Shown here: positions 47,246 through 56,105 of the stretch, one piece after another
How positions within the stretch are numbered: the first letter of the stretch is position 1
Layout: each line of letters opens with the position of its first letter
NCBI RefSeq assembly: GCF_014207425.1
Contig: NZ_JACHFF010000004.1
Location: forward strand, 62,001-126,000
DNA length: 64,000 nucleotides
From: Jeotgalicoccus coquinae
Lineage (GTDB): Bacteria; Bacillota; Bacilli; Staphylococcales; Salinicoccaceae
Direction of reading: 5' to 3'
Program-made: the position numbers and the translations under genes
The notes under the pieces: generated by a model
The model's input: only the letters and a program-made list of their open reading frames with translations
What the model was told of the DNA's origin: nothing
Databases searched by the model: none

Positions 47246-48010
47246 TTATAACGTTTCGATAGAAATCCCTTGCGCTTCCAGCTGGTTTCTGATTTCTTTT
47301 ACAAATTCCAATGCTTTTTCACCATCACCGTGAACGCATATGCTGTCTGCCTGAATATCTACATCTTTTCCATTAATACTTTCCACTTTGCCTTCTGTGA
47401 TCATTCTGACCACACGCTCTGTTGCAGCAGCACTGTCAGTAATCATTGCCCCTTCTTTACTGCGGGAAACAAGAGTGCCGTCATCTTCGTATGCGCGGTC
47501 TGCAAATACTTCATTGACCACTTCAAGACCGATGTTCTGTCCTGCTTTTACAAGATTGTTGTTTGCAAGCCCCATTAATTTTAATTTAGGATTAAAATCT
47601 TTAACCGCCTGTGCAATAACTCGCGCCAGATTTTCATTTTTAAATGTTGCGTTGTAAAGCGCACCGTGCGGCTTCACGTGATTCAGTTCAAGCCCGTATG
47701 TACGTGCAATTCCATCGAGTGCCGACAGCTGATACAGCATGATACTATGCACTTCGTCATCCGATAATTCCATATAACGGCGTCCGAATCCCATTAAATC
47801 AGGGAATCCGGGATGTGCACCAAGACCTGTTGTGCCGGATTCTTTAATACGTTTAACCGTTTCAATCATCACTGCAGGGTCACTTGCATGAAATCCGCAT
47901 GCGACGTTCGCTGATGAAATGAGCGGAATAATTTTTTCATCGCTGCCGATTTTATAATTCCCGAAACTCTCTCCGAGGTCTGCATTTAAATCGATCGTTA
48001 ATTTACTCAA
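47246..48010 (-). CDS. pxpA: 5-oxoprolinase subunit A (LamB/YcsF family), TTG start
   Basis: This 254-residue protein has the LamB/YcsF signatures IDLNADLGESFGNY, SANVACGFHASDPAVM, GAHPGFPDLMGFGRR and HVKPHGALYN. It forms with PxpB and PxpC the prokaryotic ATP-dependent 5-oxoprolinase, which opens 5-oxoproline to glutamate. The start codon is TTG at 48010-48008, confirmed by AAAGGATGA five bases upstream. Confidence 0.95.
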   Translation of the reverse strand: MSKLTIDLNADLGESFGNYKIGSDEKIIPLISSANVACGFHASDPAVMIETVKRIKESGTTGLGAHPGFPDLMGFGRRYMELSDDEVHSIMLYQLSALDGIARTYGLELNHVKPHGALYNATFKNENLARVIAQAVKDFNPKLKLMGLANNNLVKAGQNIGLEVVNEVFADRAYEDDGTLVSRSKEGAMITDSAAATERVVRMITEGKVESINGKDVDIQADSICVHGDGEKALEFVKEIRNQLEAQGISIETL

Positions 48011-48022
48011 TTAAATCATCCT

Positions 48023-49369
48023 TTACTTAATAATATTTTCTATATGAATAAACTTAATATCGTAATCGTTCGCTAAAACTTTCGGATGACCGAGAAGATA
48101 ATACTGGAAATCCAGATTCGTCTTAATCGGTTCAATCACCGTTTCACCCAGTACAAGCTTAAGTTTAAACAGTGCATCTTCACGATTGTCTGCTTTAACG
48201 ATAACTTTGGCGATCATTGAATCATAATACGGCGGTATCGAATAGCCATGGTAAATGTGCGTATCCACACGGACATTTCTGCCCTGTCCGAAATGCAGTT
48301 TCTCAATTTTACCCGGAGAAGGCATAAAGCGGTTTTCCGGATCTTCCGCGTTCAGACGCGCTTCAACTGCATGGCCTGAAAGTTTCACTTCCTCCTGACT
48401 GATTCCGATTTCACTGTTAAATGCCACGTTAATCTGTGCTTTAATAATGTCGATACCGGTCACTTCTTCCGACACAGTATGTTCCACCTGCACACGCGTA
48501 TTCATTTCAATAAAGTAAAATCGTTTTTCTTCTGCAACATATAAGTATTCGATTGTGCCCGCACCGCGATAGTTAAGTTTTGCAACTGCTTGACGCGTCG
48601 TTTCCGTAATTTCAGCACGTTCTGAATCACTTAAAATAGTTGCCGGTGCTTCTTCAAGAAGCTTCTGGTTGTTTCTCTGAATCGAGCAGTCCCGCTCAAA
48701 TAAGTGGATTGCTCCGCCTCTGCCGTCACCAATTACCTGTATTTCAATGTGACGTGCCTCGGGAATGTATTTCTCTACGTACAGACGGTCATCGTTAAAA
48801 GAGCTCCTCGCTTCCTTTTTCGCTTCATCATACAGTTTGTCCACATCTTCATCGCTGTGGGCAAAGCGCATACCTTTGCCGCCCCCGCCTGACACTGCTT
48901 TAATCACTACCGGATATTTAATTTCAGCTGCAAGTTCCTTCACTTCAGCTTTGGACTCAACGATACCGTCACTGCCGGGAATAACAGGTACTCCTGCTCC
49001 TTCCATCGTCTGGCGCGCCATCGATTTATTCCCCATCTTAGCCATCGTTTCAGGTGACGGTCCGATGAATATTAATCCAAGTTCTTCAGTACGTTCAGCA
49101 AATTCAGGTGTTTCCGATAAAAACCCGTAACCCGGATGAACCGCATCCGCCTTACTCATTAATGCCGCCTGCAGAATGTTGTCGATATTTAAATAACTGT
49201 CTGCACTTTTCGGCCCCCCGATGCAGTAAGCTTCGTCGGCAAGCGCAACATGAAGGCTGTCCTTATCTCCGCTTGAGTAGACTGCGACACTCGCAATATT
49301 CATTTCCTTCAGCGTACGGATAATTCTTACGGCAATTTCACCGCGGTTCGCAATTAAAACCTTTCTCAT
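48023..49369 (-). CDS. accC: biotin carboxylase (AccC-type) of the pxp operon
   Basis: This 448-residue enzyme has MRKVLIANRGEIAVRIIRTL, the ATP-grasp loop KAVSGGGGKGMRF, ERDCSIQRNNQKLLEEAP and FIEMNTRVQVEHTVSEEVTG. It carboxylates biotin on the carrier encoded by the preceding gene. In staphylococci a second accBC pair sits within the pxp genes, so this copy may serve a carboxylase other than the main acetyl-CoA carboxylase; no carboxyltransferase is present here. Confidence 0.93.
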   Translation of the reverse strand: MRKVLIANRGEIAVRIIRTLKEMNIASVAVYSSGDKDSLHVALADEAYCIGGPKSADSYLNIDNILQAALMSKADAVHPGYGFLSETPEFAERTEELGLIFIGPSPETMAKMGNKSMARQTMEGAGVPVIPGSDGIVESKAEVKELAAEIKYPVVIKAVSGGGGKGMRFAHSDEDVDKLYDEAKKEARSSFNDDRLYVEKYIPEARHIEIQVIGDGRGGAIHLFERDCSIQRNNQKLLEEAPATILSDSERAEITETTRQAVAKLNYRGAGTIEYLYVAEEKRFYFIEMNTRVQVEHTVSEEVTGIDIIKAQINVAFNSEIGISQEEVKLSGHAVEARLNAEDPENRFMPSPGKIEKLHFGQGRNVRVDTHIYHGYSIPPYYDSMIAKVIVKADNREDALFKLKLVLGETVIEPIKTNLDFQYYLLGHPKVLANDYDIKFIHIENIIK

Positions 49370-49372
49370 CTG

Positions 49373-49792
49373 TTATGCCTCCTCCGGACGCACACGAATC
49401 AGCACGTCGCCGAATTCAACAGCATCTCCATTTGAAACAACAATTTCTTCAATCGTCCCTGAGACATCACTTTTCACATCATTGAAAACTTTCATCGCTT
49501 CGATAAAGCCGATCTGATTTCCTTTAGAAATTTTATCGCCTTCTGAAACAAATGTTTCTTCGCTGTTTTCATCTTTCTGGTTATAAAACGTTCCGATCTG
49601 TCCTGCTGTAATTTCAATCAGACCTGAAGACTTCTCTTCCGGCTGTGCAGCAGCCGGTGTGCTCTCCCCTGCAACAGCTCCCCCGTCTTTTTGTTCAATA
49701 TGAATATGCGTATCGTTATCCGAGACGCTGAGTACGGCAAGGTCTTCATCTTTTAATAATTTAACCAGTTTTTTAATTTCTTCGTAATTCAT
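49373..49792 (-). CDS. accB: biotin carboxyl carrier protein
   Basis: This 139-residue protein has an N-terminal helical region, a Pro/Ala linker (about residues 42-52, GESTPAAAQPEE) and a C-terminal biotinyl domain. Biotin is attached to Lys in FIEAMKVFND, close to the usual EAMKMMN. It partners the adjacent biotin carboxylase. The ATG overlaps no gene; GGAGG lies eight bases upstream. Confidence 0.93.
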   Translation of the reverse strand: MNYEEIKKLVKLLKDEDLAVLSVSDNDTHIHIEQKDGGAVAGESTPAAAQPEEKSSGLIEITAGQIGTFYNQKDENSEETFVSEGDKISKGNQIGFIEAMKVFNDVKSDVSGTIEEIVVSNGDAVEFGDVLIRVRPEEA

Positions 49793-49796
49793 CGCA

Positions 49797-50786
49797 TTAG
49801 CCTCCTATTAATTGCGCAATACTTAATGCATCCCGCCGTCTTGCATTATTAAATTTAACTGAAGTTTCAATATGAGTACCGTCAGTCAGTGCTGACAGAC
49901 TGGCCTTGTAAAGTCCTGCCGCTTCTTCAACACTGATTTCGGTAAATGTAATTTTCTCTCCCGGTTTTTTCTGGGCAATTTTAGGCAGGTCCACTTTTGC
50001 GACCGTACCGATTTTTTTATAGCCGCCGGCTGTCTGGCGGTCTGCCAGCAGAATAATAGGCTGGCCGTTTTTCGGTACCTGAATGCTGCCGAACTGAGTC
50101 GGTTCACTCAGAATATCGTCGTCATCCGACGATTCCACTGCAGGTCCGTCGAGTCTGCAGCCCATACGGTCACTGTCTTTTGTGACTGTATACTCACTGT
50201 TTGTAAAAATACTTTTCCCTGCAGTGTCAAAATGGTCATGCTGCTGTCCCGGAATAAACCGTATTTCATTACCTTCCGCGGGTTCCTTCGCAATTTTTGG
50301 GAAGTTGTGCTCAACAGTCCTGCCTTTAACAGGTAAAACGTCTCCGGCTTTCAGGACACGTCCTTTGTAACCGCCCATGCTGCTTCTCGTATGCGTTGAA
50401 TAACTGCCGAGTTCCTCCGGCAGGTCCAGTCCGCCGCTGAACGCTGCATATGTACGCGCACCCTTTTCAACTCCGCCGAACTTCACGATATCTCCTTTAA
50501 TCAGATCAATTGCAGTTCCCGTATCGTACGGTTCATCATTAATTGTCAGTTCCATCGATGCACCGGAAGTTGCCATGCTTGTGCTGTGCAGCACTTCAAA
50601 TGTTACACCGTATAATGTCATCTCGAGAACAGCAGTGTCATTATCATTGCCGAGCAGTGCGTTTACAAGATAATAACTTTCATAATCCATTACACCAGCA
50701 GGAGTAAATCCGTATGATTCATAGCCGTACCGCCCGAGATCCTGAACCGTCGTAAAGAGTCCCGGGTTTATAATTTTAAGCGCCAT
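49797..50786 (-). CDS. pxpC: 5-oxoprolinase subunit C (KipA/biotin-dependent carboxyltransferase-like)
   Basis: This 329-residue protein starts MALKIINPGLFTTVQDLGRY and has GVMDYESYYLVNALLGN, then AAFSGGLDLPEELGSYSTHT and RMGCRLDGPAVES. It is the KipA-type subunit and pairs with PxpB. The start is chosen by family length; it overlaps the pxpB end by 11 bases. Confidence 0.95.
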   Translation of the reverse strand: MALKIINPGLFTTVQDLGRYGYESYGFTPAGVMDYESYYLVNALLGNDNDTAVLEMTLYGVTFEVLHSTSMATSGASMELTINDEPYDTGTAIDLIKGDIVKFGGVEKGARTYAAFSGGLDLPEELGSYSTHTRSSMGGYKGRVLKAGDVLPVKGRTVEHNFPKIAKEPAEGNEIRFIPGQQHDHFDTAGKSIFTNSEYTVTKDSDRMGCRLDGPAVESSDDDDILSEPTQFGSIQVPKNGQPIILLADRQTAGGYKKIGTVAKVDLPKIAQKKPGEKITFTEISVEEAAGLYKASLSALTDGTHIETSVKFNNARRRDALSIAQLIGG

Positions 50787-51504
50787 TCTCTTCACCCCTC
50801 GATTCCACTTCCACAGTATATTCACCTTTCGCATACGCTTCTTTTATGCGGCAGTATTCTTTTTCATCAATCGGCGTATAAATAATTCTGTCCCCCGCTT
50901 CATAAAGAATCGCATCTTCACGGTTGCTGTCGTACAGCGGTACGGGTGTTCTGCCCAGCAGATTCCATCCGCCCGGTGAATCAAACGGATACATTCCCGT
51001 CTGCCGTCCGCCGATTCCTACTGAACCTGCCGGAATGCTCGTTCTCGGTGAGTCCAGTCTCGCTTTAAAGAGCTTCTCGCTGAGCCCTCCGAGAAACGGA
51101 AATCCCGGCATAAATCCAAGCATATATACAAGATATTCCGTATTGCTGTGCATATCGATTACTTCTTCCGGCGTAAGACCGTTATCTTTAAACAGCCCGA
51201 TATCCGGTCCAAAATCGCCGCCGTAGCATACGGGGATTTTAACCACTTTATATGCATATTCCCGGTCTTCCAGCTCATCCAGGCTGAGCCCTCTTAATGC
51301 TTCTGATATTTTCTTTGAATCAGCTTTAAGTACATCAAAATAAATAATCAGACTCGTATAAGATAAAACGATATCTGTGATGCCTTCCAGATCGAGCTCC
51401 GATACAGCCGACTTCAGCTGTACAAGCTGCCGGTTGATTTCCTCATCGACCTCGCTGCCTAAATTTATCGTCAGCGAATCCTCTGAATACTGTTTCACTT
51501 CCAT
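50776..51504 (-). CDS. pxpB: 5-oxoprolinase subunit B (KipI family)
   Basis: This 242-residue protein has the KipI/PxpB landmarks LTINLGSEVDEEINRQL, VCYGGDFGPDIGLF, YMLGFMPGFPFLGGL, TSIPAGSVGIGGRQTGMYP and SPGGWNLLGRTPVPL. In Bacillus, KipI also inhibits the sporulation kinase KinA, but its general role is in oxoprolinase. It heads the pxpB-pxpC-accB-accC-pxpA-ycsG-ycsI operon, with AAGGGGAA upstream of the ATG. Confidence 0.95.
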   Translation of the reverse strand: MEVKQYSEDSLTINLGSEVDEEINRQLVQLKSAVSELDLEGITDIVLSYTSLIIYFDVLKADSKKISEALRGLSLDELEDREYAYKVVKIPVCYGGDFGPDIGLFKDNGLTPEEVIDMHSNTEYLVYMLGFMPGFPFLGGLSEKLFKARLDSPRTSIPAGSVGIGGRQTGMYPFDSPGGWNLLGRTPVPLYDSNREDAILYEAGDRIIYTPIDEKEYCRIKEAYAKGEYTVEVESRGEENGA

Positions 51505-51538
51505 AGTCGTTTCCCCTTCCGATCAATGCATAAAGCTC

Positions 51539-51964
51539 TTAGTTTTCATCCAGCCTCTTCATATTCTCGTTGAACTGTTTTTTGATTCTTGGAATTTTCA
51601 GTGCATACACAGCGAAAGTCGCCGGTGAATCAGTCAGCAGTTTCGTTGAGATTGTAACTTCCGAACGGTCTTCAACCGGTACTATATTAAACATCGTTAT
51701 TAATGTTCCTGCTGTGATTTCCATCTTAAGATCAATTCTTCTGTTCTTTGTATAGCTTGTAATTTCTATTTCAACAGGAGAATTTCCGTATCTCAATATT
51801 CCTCTCGTACCCGCTTCTCTTGAATTTAAAGCACCGCCGATGTATTCAATGTCCGTTAACTTTTCAATACCCTTTAACAGCGCTTCATCGCTGTCAATTG
51901 TCCTGAAAATCTCCGCAGGTGTTTTATCTATTTCCTGATGATAAAAATATAATTGAAGTTCCAT
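51539..51964 (-). CDS. SRPBCC-like protein of unknown function
   Basis: This protein of about 141 residues looks like a START/SRPBCC ligand-binding fold: MELQLYFYHQEIDKTPAEIFRTI split, GGALNSREAGTRGILRYG, and a long C-terminal helix (YALKIPRIKKQFNENMKRL). No signal or membrane segment is present. It lies 34 bases before pxpB on the same strand and may be the first gene of that operon. The ATG at 51964 is chosen over an upstream GTG by spacing from the AGGGTG site. Confidence 0.65.
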   Translation of the reverse strand: MELQLYFYHQEIDKTPAEIFRTIDSDEALLKGIEKLTDIEYIGGALNSREAGTRGILRYGNSPVEIEITSYTKNRRIDLKMEITAGTLITMFNIVPVEDRSEVTISTKLLTDSPATFAVYALKIPRIKKQFNENMKRLDEN

Positions 51965-52116
51965 GTACTCCACCCTGTTTCCCCAAGTATTTGACTTGCC
52001 GTTTCACTTTTCCCTGAAACCGTATACAATTATAATTATAAACAACCCGACAGCATCTTTCAATGTCAGAATATTCTTGTTATAATAAGGTACTTATATT
52101 AGACACGGGGTGAACT

Positions 52117-52545
52117 ATGGTTACTATTTCAACCGGTAAAGACATGTCCTTGGAAGACATTGTCGAACTTTACACATCCGGAGACGAAGGACTTTATACT
52201 GATTATGATGAACTTTATAAGAGCATTTTAAATTCAGATTACTGTATTACAGCTCGTGACCAGGATCGGCTGGTCGGTATTATTCGTTCAAACGGAGACG
52301 GAAATATAAACCAGTATATTGCAGAAATCGTTATGCATGCCGGCTGTCCCACACAGGGAATCGGTTCAAAACTGCTCGATGCATATTTAGATACAGCTGC
52401 GGATGTCAGTAAAATATACATACTTTCACACGGACATTACCGCACATCTTTTTCCAAGACATGGCTGCAGTATAAAGGCTTTAAACTTCTCGCAGAAAAC
52501 GACAGTATTATATTGTATCTGCTTGATCGGAAAATTAAATACTAG
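52117..52545 (+). CDS. GNAT-family N-acetyltransferase
   Basis: This 142-residue protein has the GNAT acetyl-CoA loop in VMHAGCPTQGIGSKLLDAYL (the Q-x-x-G-x-G/S pattern) and a preceding strand DRLVGIIRSNGDG. The substrate is unknown. It precedes the phospholipid-type genes by 32 bases on the same strand, so it may be co-transcribed. A TATAAT lies at 52081-52086 and GGGGTGA precedes the ATG. Confidence 0.82.
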   Translation: MVTISTGKDMSLEDIVELYTSGDEGLYTDYDELYKSILNSDYCITARDQDRLVGIIRSNGDGNINQYIAEIVMHAGCPTQGIGSKLLDAYLDTAADVSKIYILSHGHYRTSFSKTWLQYKGFKLLAENDSIILYLLDRKIKY

Positions 52546-52577
52546 CTTCCGGCTATAGAATATTGGAGTGATTTTAA

Positions 52578-53180
52578 ATGATCAGCATTTATGAATTGAA
52601 ACCAAAATTCCAGCAGATGCTTATGCCCTTCGTCAATTATCTTCACAAACATAATGTCACCCCTAACCAGGTGACCGTATCAGCATGCCTGTTATCAATA
52701 ATTACAGGTGTGCTGTTTTATTTTAATTTTGAATCCTCATGGATATATGCAGTGCTTCCCGTCTTTATGTTTGTCCGGATGGCAATGAATGCGATTGACG
52801 GCGTACTGGCAAAAAAATTCAATCTGCAGAGCAGACTCGGCAAGTTTTTAAATGAACTCACCGATGTCATCAGTGATACTGCATTGCTCATTCCTTTTAT
52901 CTTTATTACTCAAATTTTTCCGACGGGTGTAATAATTTTTATCTCCTTATCCATTATCAGTGAGATGGCCGGGGTACTCGCTGAAGTCACATCGGGAGAA
53001 CGGCGTTACGACGGACCGATGGGCAAGAGCGACCGCGCCTTTTTAATCGGTGCTGTTTCAGTACTCATTCTGTTCGGCGTACCGCTTGAACCGTATCTGT
53101 ATATAATCTTCATTGTCGCTTCACTTTTAATAGCGGTTAATATTTATAAACGCGTACTTGGCGGACTGGGGGAAAACTGA
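52578..53180 (+). CDS. CDP-alcohol phosphatidyltransferase family protein with Asn at two metal-ligand positions
   Basis: This 200-residue integral membrane protein has six helices and the CDP-OH transferase pattern D-x2-D-G-x2-A-R-x8-G-x3-D-x3-D read as N71-AI-D74-G-VL-A-K-...-G88-KFL-N92-ELT-D96. Thus the first and third Asp are Asn and the Arg is Lys. The order of genes matches E. coli ynbABC, whose YnbA member I recall as carrying similar changes. The product lipid is unknown. It is followed by CdsA-like, PlsC-like and VTT genes. Confidence 0.85.
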   Translation: MISIYELKPKFQQMLMPFVNYLHKHNVTPNQVTVSACLLSIITGVLFYFNFESSWIYAVLPVFMFVRMAMNAIDGVLAKKFNLQSRLGKFLNELTDVISDTALLIPFIFITQIFPTGVIIFISLSIISEMAGVLAEVTSGERRYDGPMGKSDRAFLIGAVSVLILFGVPLEPYLYIIFIVASLLIAVNIYKRVLGGLGEN

Positions 53181-54118
53181 TGAATATTAATTTACTGACA
53201 GATGAAGTACTTTACGTCCTGATTGGCATTGTCTGTGTACTCGTCTTCTCAACAATCATTACTAAACTAATGAAGAGAAAAAATAATTCGGACGGATTGA
53301 AAGAAGTGGAAATGCGTATCCGTTCATGGTGGGTAATGTTTATCATCTTTACATTTGCTCTCGTTATTCACTCGACCATTTCCCTGATCTTTATGGCACT
53401 GCTCTGTTTCCTTGCGCTGAAAGAATATTTTTCACTTATTCCGTTTAACCGTGCCCATCGTCTCGTACTGTTTTGGGCGTATATGACAATTCCGATTCAG
53501 TTCCTGTTAATTTATCTTGGATGGTACGGTATGTTTATCGTGTTCATACCTGTGTATATGTTCCTGCTTATTCCGATTCAGGCGATTATCGTCGGGGAAA
53601 CGAAAAATTTCCTCCGTTCTATCGCAACGGTGCAATGGGGAGTTATGCTGATGGTTTTCGGTCTGTCGCATCTCGCCTTCCTGCTCGTGCTGCCGGGTCG
53701 TGAAAACAGCATCGCCGGTGCCGGACTTGTGCTGTTTTTAGTCGTACTGACACAGGCGAATGATGTTGCACAGTTCATCTGGGGCAAGATGCTCGGAAAA
53801 AAGAAAATTATTCCGAAAGTATCACCGAATAAAACATGGGCCGGATTTATCGGCGGCGTGCTGACAACGACCGTCCTAGCCGTTATTCTGGCTCCGCTGA
53901 TTACACCCTTCTCGCTTTTCGCAAGTATTATTGCCGGGCTGTATATCGGACTGACTGGATTTATCGGTGACGTTAATATCTCTGCATTAAAACGCGACTT
54001 GAATATTAAAGATACATCAGCTATTATTCCCGGACACGGCGGTATTCTCGACCGTGTTGATTCACTGACTTATACAGCACCGCTGTTTTTCCACTTTACG
54101 AGATACTTCTACTTTTAG
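53180..54118 (+). CDS. phosphatidate cytidylyltransferase (CdsA family)
   Basis: This 312-residue protein has about eight membrane helices and the C-terminal CDS signature ALKRDLNIKDTSAIIPGHGG then ILDRVDSL (about residues 268-295). It would make CDP-diacylglycerol from phosphatidate and CTP. The N-terminal half is more divergent than housekeeping CdsA, as in the YnbB group. Its ATG overlaps the preceding stop (ACTGATGA), showing tight coupling. Confidence 0.92.
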   Translation: MNINLLTDEVLYVLIGIVCVLVFSTIITKLMKRKNNSDGLKEVEMRIRSWWVMFIIFTFALVIHSTISLIFMALLCFLALKEYFSLIPFNRAHRLVLFWAYMTIPIQFLLIYLGWYGMFIVFIPVYMFLLIPIQAIIVGETKNFLRSIATVQWGVMLMVFGLSHLAFLLVLPGRENSIAGAGLVLFLVVLTQANDVAQFIWGKMLGKKKIIPKVSPNKTWAGFIGGVLTTTVLAVILAPLITPFSLFASIIAGLYIGLTGFIGDVNISALKRDLNIKDTSAIIPGHGGILDRVDSLTYTAPLFFHFTRYFYF

Positions 54119-54127
54119 GTGATGATT

Positions 54128-54754
54128 ATGAAAAATATGCTGTTTGCTATTTTAGTAAGACCAATTATTCTGTTTGTGCTCGGACTGAATATCCGCAGCA
54201 GGGATAAGCTCCCGGATAAAGGCCCGTGCGTCATTATTGCGAATCATAACAGTCATCTCGATACGCTGGTCCTGATGTCTCTTTTCAGAGGCAGAAGTTT
54301 TTCAAAAGTCCGTCCGGTCGCTGCCGGAGATTATTTTATGAAGAATAAATTTCTCGCATTCTTCTCAACGAAAGTGATGAACATTATTCCGATTGAACGG
54401 AAAATGACACGCGATTTCAGAGGAATGTTTGAACCGGTGCTGTCTGCGCTGGATGACGGTGGCATTATCATTTTATTCCCTGAAGGTTCCCGTGGAGAAG
54501 CTGAACAGCTCAGCAGGTACAAAAGCGGTATATATTATCTGATGCGTGAAAAACCTGAAGTGCCGATTGTACCGTTGTTCATTCACGGACTGGGTAAAGC
54601 ATTACCAAAAGGTTCATTTGTTTTTGTGCCGTTCTTTATCGATATTTTTGTCGGTGATAAATTTTATTATACGGATAACCGCAATGATTTTATGACTGAA
54701 CTGAACGAACGGATGGACACGCTGCAGGAGGAAGGACACTTTAACGAATGGTAA
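54128..54754 (+). CDS. 1-acyl-sn-glycerol-3-phosphate acyltransferase (PlsC family)
   Basis: This protein of about 208 residues has the acyltransferase motifs NHNSHLDTLVL (NHxSxLD, catalytic His and Asp) and FPEGSRGE (EGxR). A conserved later motif is VPIVPLFIHGLG. It esterifies lysophosphatidate to phosphatidate, the substrate of the preceding CdsA-like enzyme. The ATG at 54128 is seven bases from AGGTG, which overlaps the upstream stop codon. Confidence 0.9.
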   Translation: MKNMLFAILVRPIILFVLGLNIRSRDKLPDKGPCVIIANHNSHLDTLVLMSLFRGRSFSKVRPVAAGDYFMKNKFLAFFSTKVMNIIPIERKMTRDFRGMFEPVLSALDDGGIIILFPEGSRGEAEQLSRYKSGIYYLMREKPEVPIVPLFIHGLGKALPKGSFVFVPFFIDIFVGDKFYYTDNRNDFMTELNERMDTLQEEGHFNEW

Positions 54755-55293
54755 TGATGATACTGATTTTTATATGGGGATTCAGTGAAGCAGTATGGTT
54801 CTTTATTATCCCGGATGTTATTCTGTCGCTTTACGCACTCCAAATAAAAAAATTTAAATATGTACTGTATGCGAACGCTGTCGCCGTTACCGGTGCGGTG
54901 ATCGGCGGCACCGGGATTTTTATATGGAGCAGCTTTAACGCTGAACAGGCAGAAGCATTTATGATGGGCATACCCGCAGTTCACGGCTATATGATTGAAC
55001 ATGTTCACCGGACAATGGCCGGCAGTACATTTACTGCGCTGATTACCGGTCCGCTCTTTGGTGTACCGTATAAACTGTTTGCTGCGGCTGCACCGGAATA
55101 TACAGGAATTGCTCTGTTCCTTTTGTTTACAGTTCCGTCAAGACTGCTGAGATTTATAATCGTGTCTTCGATTGCATATGTACTATCCAATTATATTTTT
55201 AAAACTTTGGGAGCGCGCATAAAAATTATCATCTGGCTCTGTGTATGGATGATTGTTTATGTCATTTACTTCAGCATACACAGTCCGTTTTAA
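54748..55293 (+). CDS. VTT/DedA-like membrane protein
   Basis: This 181-residue protein has four or five membrane helices. Its N-terminal WGFSEAVWFFIIPDVILSLY recalls the E-x-x-x-P-x-P-x-E/D reentrant motif of the DedA/VTT (YqaA) family, members of which scramble or flip lipids. It overlaps the PlsC-like gene by seven bases, tying it to lipid synthesis. Several possible starts exist; the first is used. Confidence 0.78.
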   Translation: MVMMILIFIWGFSEAVWFFIIPDVILSLYALQIKKFKYVLYANAVAVTGAVIGGTGIFIWSSFNAEQAEAFMMGIPAVHGYMIEHVHRTMAGSTFTALITGPLFGVPYKLFAAAAPEYTGIALFLLFTVPSRLLRFIIVSSIAYVLSNYIFKTLGARIKIIIWLCVWMIVYVIYFSIHSPF

Positions 55294-55334
55294 TGAAATC
55301 TCGTTCTTAAAATAAGTATTAAAGGATGAAATAA

Positions 55335-56105
55335 ATGGATAATAAACAGGATGTTAAACACCAGTTCGGCCGCAGTGCCGATTCTTACGTCAGCAGTAAA
55401 ATACACCGTCTTGGCAGTGATTTAAATACTTTAATAGAAATGGCACACGCGGATGAGTCAGACATTGCCCTGGACGTCGCAACAGGCGGCGGACATACTG
55501 CAAATGCTCTTGCACCGCTTGTCCGCCATGTAACTGCTCTTGACCTCACTCCTGAAATGCTTGCCTCCGCCGGGAAGTTTATTAAAGGCAACGGTCACTC
55601 CAATGTAGATTTCGTTGAGGGTGATGCTGAAAATATGCCGTTTGAAGATGATACATTTGATATTGTCACCTGCCGTATCGCACCTCACCACTTCCCGAAC
55701 ATTAAAGAATTCGTAAAGGAAGTTTACCGTGTGCTTAAACCCGGCGGGCATTTCCTGCTGAATGACAATACCGCTCCGGAAAAAGATGAATTTGATGATT
55801 TCTACAATAAAATTGAAAAGCTGAGAGATTTCAGTCACTTCCGTGCCTGGAAGAAAACCGAATGGTTCCAGATGCTCGAAATGGAAAACTTCGAGATTTT
55901 TGAAATGCACCGCTTTGAAAAACGTTTTGAATTTGACGACTGGTGCACACGCATGCATTTAACAGATACGGAAATTAAAAATCTGAACAGTATTATGCTC
56001 AACGCTGATGAAGATATAAAACATAAGTTCCGCATACATGAGAGTAACGGCAAAATCGAATCGTTCCTGGGAGAGGCTGTACTGTTAAAAGCCGTTAAAC
56101 GATAA
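55335..56105 (+). CDS. class I SAM-dependent methyltransferase (UbiE/YcgJ-like)
   Basis: This 256-residue soluble enzyme has motif I ALDVATGGGHTANALAPLV, acidic loop TALDLTPEML, FVEGDAENMPFEDDTFD and the post-motif LKPGGHFLLND, diagnostic for the UbiE/MenG-type fold. The substrate is unknown. It lies 41 bases after the VTT gene and may belong to that operon or have its own start site. AAAGGATGA precedes the ATG, and a terminator follows. Confidence 0.92.
   Translation: MDNKQDVKHQFGRSADSYVSSKIHRLGSDLNTLIEMAHADESDIALDVATGGGHTANALAPLVRHVTALDLTPEMLASAGKFIKGNGHSNVDFVEGDAENMPFEDDTFDIVTCRIAPHHFPNIKEFVKEVYRVLKPGGHFLLNDNTAPEKDEFDDFYNKIEKLRDFSHFRAWKKTEWFQMLEMENFEIFEMHRFEKRFEFDDWCTRMHLTDTEIKNLNSIMLNADEDIKHKFRIHESNGKIESFLGEAVLLKAVKR

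Noticed and set aside
48765-49130. 121-codon plus-strand ORF inside accC
   Set aside because: It lies wholly antisense to a well-conserved gene, is rich in Ser and Pro as expected of a shadow frame, and has no ribosome site.
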